Source: Neospora caninum Liverpool (Eukaryota > Apicomplexa > Conoidasida > Eucoccidiorida > Sarcocystidae). From it: a stretch of DNA of 64,000 nucleotides. Numbering within the stretch: position 1 is the first letter of the stretch; the number at the start of each line of letters is the position of its first letter. Both the position numbers and the translations under genes were made by a program. Where the stretch lies: the NCBI RefSeq assembly GCF_000208865.1, contig NC_018392.1, positions 1,116,001-1,180,000 of the forward strand, written 5' to 3'. The notes beneath the pieces are model-generated. The model was not told the DNA's origin, made no database searches, and saw only the letters and a list, made by a program, of their open reading frames with translations. Of the stretch, positions 61,704 to 64,000 are shown piece after piece.

Positions 61704-62476
61704 TCCCCTCTTGCGTGAGAGAGAGAAGTGTAGCCTGCTGAAGAAGCCGGCGCGGGCCAAAGTGACGTCATGTATAATCGAAATGGCCGGCAGCGCTTCC
61801 TGAATGTGGGTCGTTCGGACCTCGCTTGCCACTATTCTGACGCCTCATGCATGCACCATCTGACTGCTGCGGTGTTTAGGAAGCACCGGACAGCGAAACG
61901 CCTGCATCTCGCCTTTCCAAGCGCAGTGCAGGGTACATCGAAAGATTGACGCGACGAGGAAAATCTGGAGAGGGACTCAACATAAATGCGTCCGGAACCA
62001 CGGCTGAAAACGTCGTCTTGCACTGCAAGTGTCTGCGAGTTTTTTCCGCGTTTCACTGCATGTACTTGTCGCATGCAAAGTCAGAGGGCCTCAACCATGT
62101 TCAGCTCCCTGCCTTCACACACTCTGTGGTAGTCTGTGTGGTGTCAAAGTGCCTGCAAGGATGACCTTGACATTTTTACCTCGAATCCAAGAATATGTCA
62201 AGGCTTTTTAGCTCTGCACTCTACTTTTCAAAAAATCGGGCCAGGCTCCCTTCTGAACGGGGACTGGACTGATCTCCGGCCTTTGGATATGCGGCATATG
62301 GAGTGAAAAGCGGGGTTTGATATCATTATTTGGACTATCTTTGCAGGTTTTCTACAAGTGTTGACGCATTAGAGTTTGGTGTGCTGAGATTCCCACGTAC
62401 GTGGTGCCGCTTTTGAACCGATTGAGCTCATCCGGCGAACGTGTCATCCACAACTCTTCAATGCGGACGAGCTCCA
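61704..62476. promoter_or_regulatory. Shared head-to-head upstream region of EFG1 and ferredoxin
   Basis: About 770 bases between the two start codons, AT-richer than the flanking EFG1 introns, must hold both promoters and 5' UTRs. No motif stands out and no gene is seen. Confidence 0.4.
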
Positions 62477-63504
62477 ATGGTACTACGGTCGTGCGTCGGA
62501 GCGCTCCGAGTGGCGCGGTCCAGCTGCAGAAGACGCTTTTGCGGATCGAGACTGGAAAACATAGCTACAATCAGGCAGGCGCATCTTTCTTGCCCCTTCG
62601 TCTCTTCTCAACCCTGTTCTTGGCGTCATCTTTCCCAGCGGGCGTTCCATGTCGCCTCGTCGAATCCCGCGTCACCAGCTGACGAGTCATCGTCGCAAAC
62701 TGTGTACGTCTGCATTTGCAGCGAAAGATTTTTGGAATGCCATGCAGGCAGTGGGGGAATGGCGCGTTGGCAGACGAAACGTGACTTTAACGAAAACTAT
62801 GCTTAGCGACACGTGGCTGATGGGAATGGCTACCCGGGTCCACGACGAAAGTGCGTAGTTATTGAGATTATCACGCGTGATGTTCTGCTCTTCGCAGCAC
62901 GGTTTCTTTCGTACTTCCTGACAATTCCGAAAAGCTTGTCGAGGCCAAGGTTGGAGATAGCATTCTCGAAGTCGCTCACTCGAACGACATTGAGCTTGAA
63001 GGTGAGACATCGTGACATGCGGGTCCAGTGGTACTGCACGGAACCTTATATCTGGCAACCGCGGCATCCTGCTGTCGGGACTGCTGTTTTGTATCCTAGG
63101 CGCTTGTGAAGGAGCCTGCTCTTGCTCAACGTGCCACGTCATCCTGGAACAGGAGGTCTACGATGAGCTGCCCGAGCCGTCGGAACAAGAGGAAGACATG
63201 CTTGACCTGGCAGCGTGCCTGACCCCAACGTAAGAGGCGAATCTCCCTCCACTACTAGATGCAGACCCTATTTTTTGGCCCAGTACCTAAGCTAGGATGA
63301 TATTATGTCGGTTTTTTTTCGGTTTGTGCAGAGGAAATACAGCAAAATTGCAGTGATACGCGCTGCTTGGATGCTGGGTGTTTGTGCAGTTCGCGGCTTG
63401 GGTGTCAAGTTCACATCACTCCCGATTTGAAAAACGCGAAGATTCGGCTACCGCAAATCACGCGGAACTTTTACGTCGATGGCCATGTTCCAGCGCCCCA
63501 CTGA
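62477..63504 (+). CDS. Mitochondrial [2Fe-2S] ferredoxin (adrenodoxin type)
   Basis: Electron carrier for mitochondrial Fe-S cluster assembly. Four exons: 62477-62703, 62898-63001, 63100-63229, 63390-63504, giving 191 residues with matching phases (2, 1, 2). The first 70 or so residues are Arg/Ser-rich without acidic residues until ASPADES, a typical mitochondrial presequence. The core runs [35 protein letters not shown], then the cluster loop [15 protein letters not shown] with cysteines spaced C-x5-C-x2-C plus one extra Cys, the acidic helix [21 protein letters not shown] carrying the fourth Cys and the DML motif for partner binding, and the end [11 protein letters not shown]. All four cluster ligands are present, and the adrenodoxin-type loop and the presequence separate it from plant-type plastid ferredoxin. 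Confidence 0.93.
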
Positions 63505-63628
63505 CGGTGGACACTTTGTTCCAGTACTGGCAGCACCAGTTTCGCCAGGTGATGTTTGCGGCACGAGCAAGTTATGCGCCCTTCTCGGTGCTCATGGAGA
63601 AGGGGATATCTGCGACTGCCAAACACTG

Positions 63629-63843
63629 CTATTCGTCTCCCACATGCGCATCTTTCATCATAAATCTGGTGATTGCAAAGTACACCACCAGTACAGAAAG
63701 AGCATAGAGAGCTGCAAGAGACAAAATGACTGTCGCAATCCAGCCGGGCCCTTGAACGCCGAAGGTGTGTGTGGCACGATAATGTTGTAAAGTGAGAGTC
63801 ACGCCGTACCTGTCCTGGTAGCAGGCAATTGGTAGTTTATCAT
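63629..63843 (-). CDS. 51-residue single-pass membrane microprotein
   Basis: Two exons, 63843-63810 (MINYQLPATRT plus one base) and 63750-63629, separated by a 59-base intron with GTACGG donor and TTCAAG acceptor, join in phase 1 to a TAG stop. The product has a short polar N-terminus, a GPGW turn, one long hydrophobic helix (IATVILSLAALYALSVLVVY, continuing FAITRFMM) and a hydrophilic tail KDAHVGDE. I do not recognise it. It could be a small subunit of a membrane complex (respiratory chain, translocon or oligosaccharyl transferase size class), but nothing in the sequence decides this. It is tail-to-tail with ferredoxin, 124 bases apart. The weak acceptor is the main doubt. Confidence 0.55.
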
Positions 63844-64000
63844 GTCGACTCCGCTTATGACGGCCTCCCCCACTGATTTAGAGGCTCTGTATGCAACATG
63901 CATCCGGGCCTTGAGGATGCTAGTAAATGCCTAATTTACAGTGTTAAGACAGTTTTTTTCAGGGACTTTGTCGGGTGTTAGGCTGTACCGCTGTGATGTA
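63844..64000. other. Right window edge, nothing recognised
   Basis: Presumably the 5' flank of the microprotein gene. No exon, repeat or RNA gene is visible. Confidence 0.4.

Overview
This is nuclear DNA from an apicomplexan parasite, most likely a cyst-forming coccidian of the Toxoplasma/Neospora/Besnoitia type. The evidence is a split gene structure with short GT-AG introns, a nuclear chaperonin carrying a two-part apicoplast leader, a plant-like alpha-COP C-terminus, and the mixture of mitochondrial, apicoplast and secretory genes. There are no prokaryotic operons, insertion sequences or CRISPR arrays. Most coding sequence is cut into exons of 13 to 640 bases, so long open frames mislead. 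I rebuilt genes exon by exon from splice sites, reading phase and family similarity. Within most models the exon lengths and phases add up exactly, which is the main support for them.

Left part (1-13.7 kb): a COG8 Golgi-tether gene running off the left edge (-), the copper chaperone COX17 (+), a microsomal glutathione S-transferase 3-like enzyme (-), an unrecognised four-helix membrane protein (+), a four-copy 32-bp tandem repeat, the meiotic nuclease SPO11 (-), and possible membrane-protein exons (+).

Middle (15.5-39.4 kb): an unrecognised multi-pass membrane protein (-), RNA polymerase subunit RPB5 (-) head-to-head with apicoplast-type CPN60 (+), a ten-exon secreted protein of a poorly known family (-) head-to-head with a tentative secreted protein (+), a Ser/Thr kinase with a possible N-terminal lipid anchor (+), and casein kinase 1 (+).

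Right part (42.6-64 kb), visibly more GC-rich: the 19-exon coatomer alpha gene (-), containing a 100-N gap in its last intron, the rRNA-processing factor EFG1 (-), mitochondrial [2Fe-2S] ferredoxin (+) and a 51-residue single-pass microprotein (-).

The genes are mostly housekeeping: vesicle traffic (COG8, COPA), transcription and ribosome biogenesis (RPB5, EFG1), organelle maintenance (COX17, ferredoxin, CPN60) and signalling (two kinases). They do not form one pathway. Neighbours alternate in strand, giving several short head-to-head promoter regions and tail-to-tail ends. I found no clear multi-gene novel system. The least described items are the FHFID/SWG secreted protein, its divergent secreted neighbour, the 51-residue microprotein and two polytopic membrane proteins.
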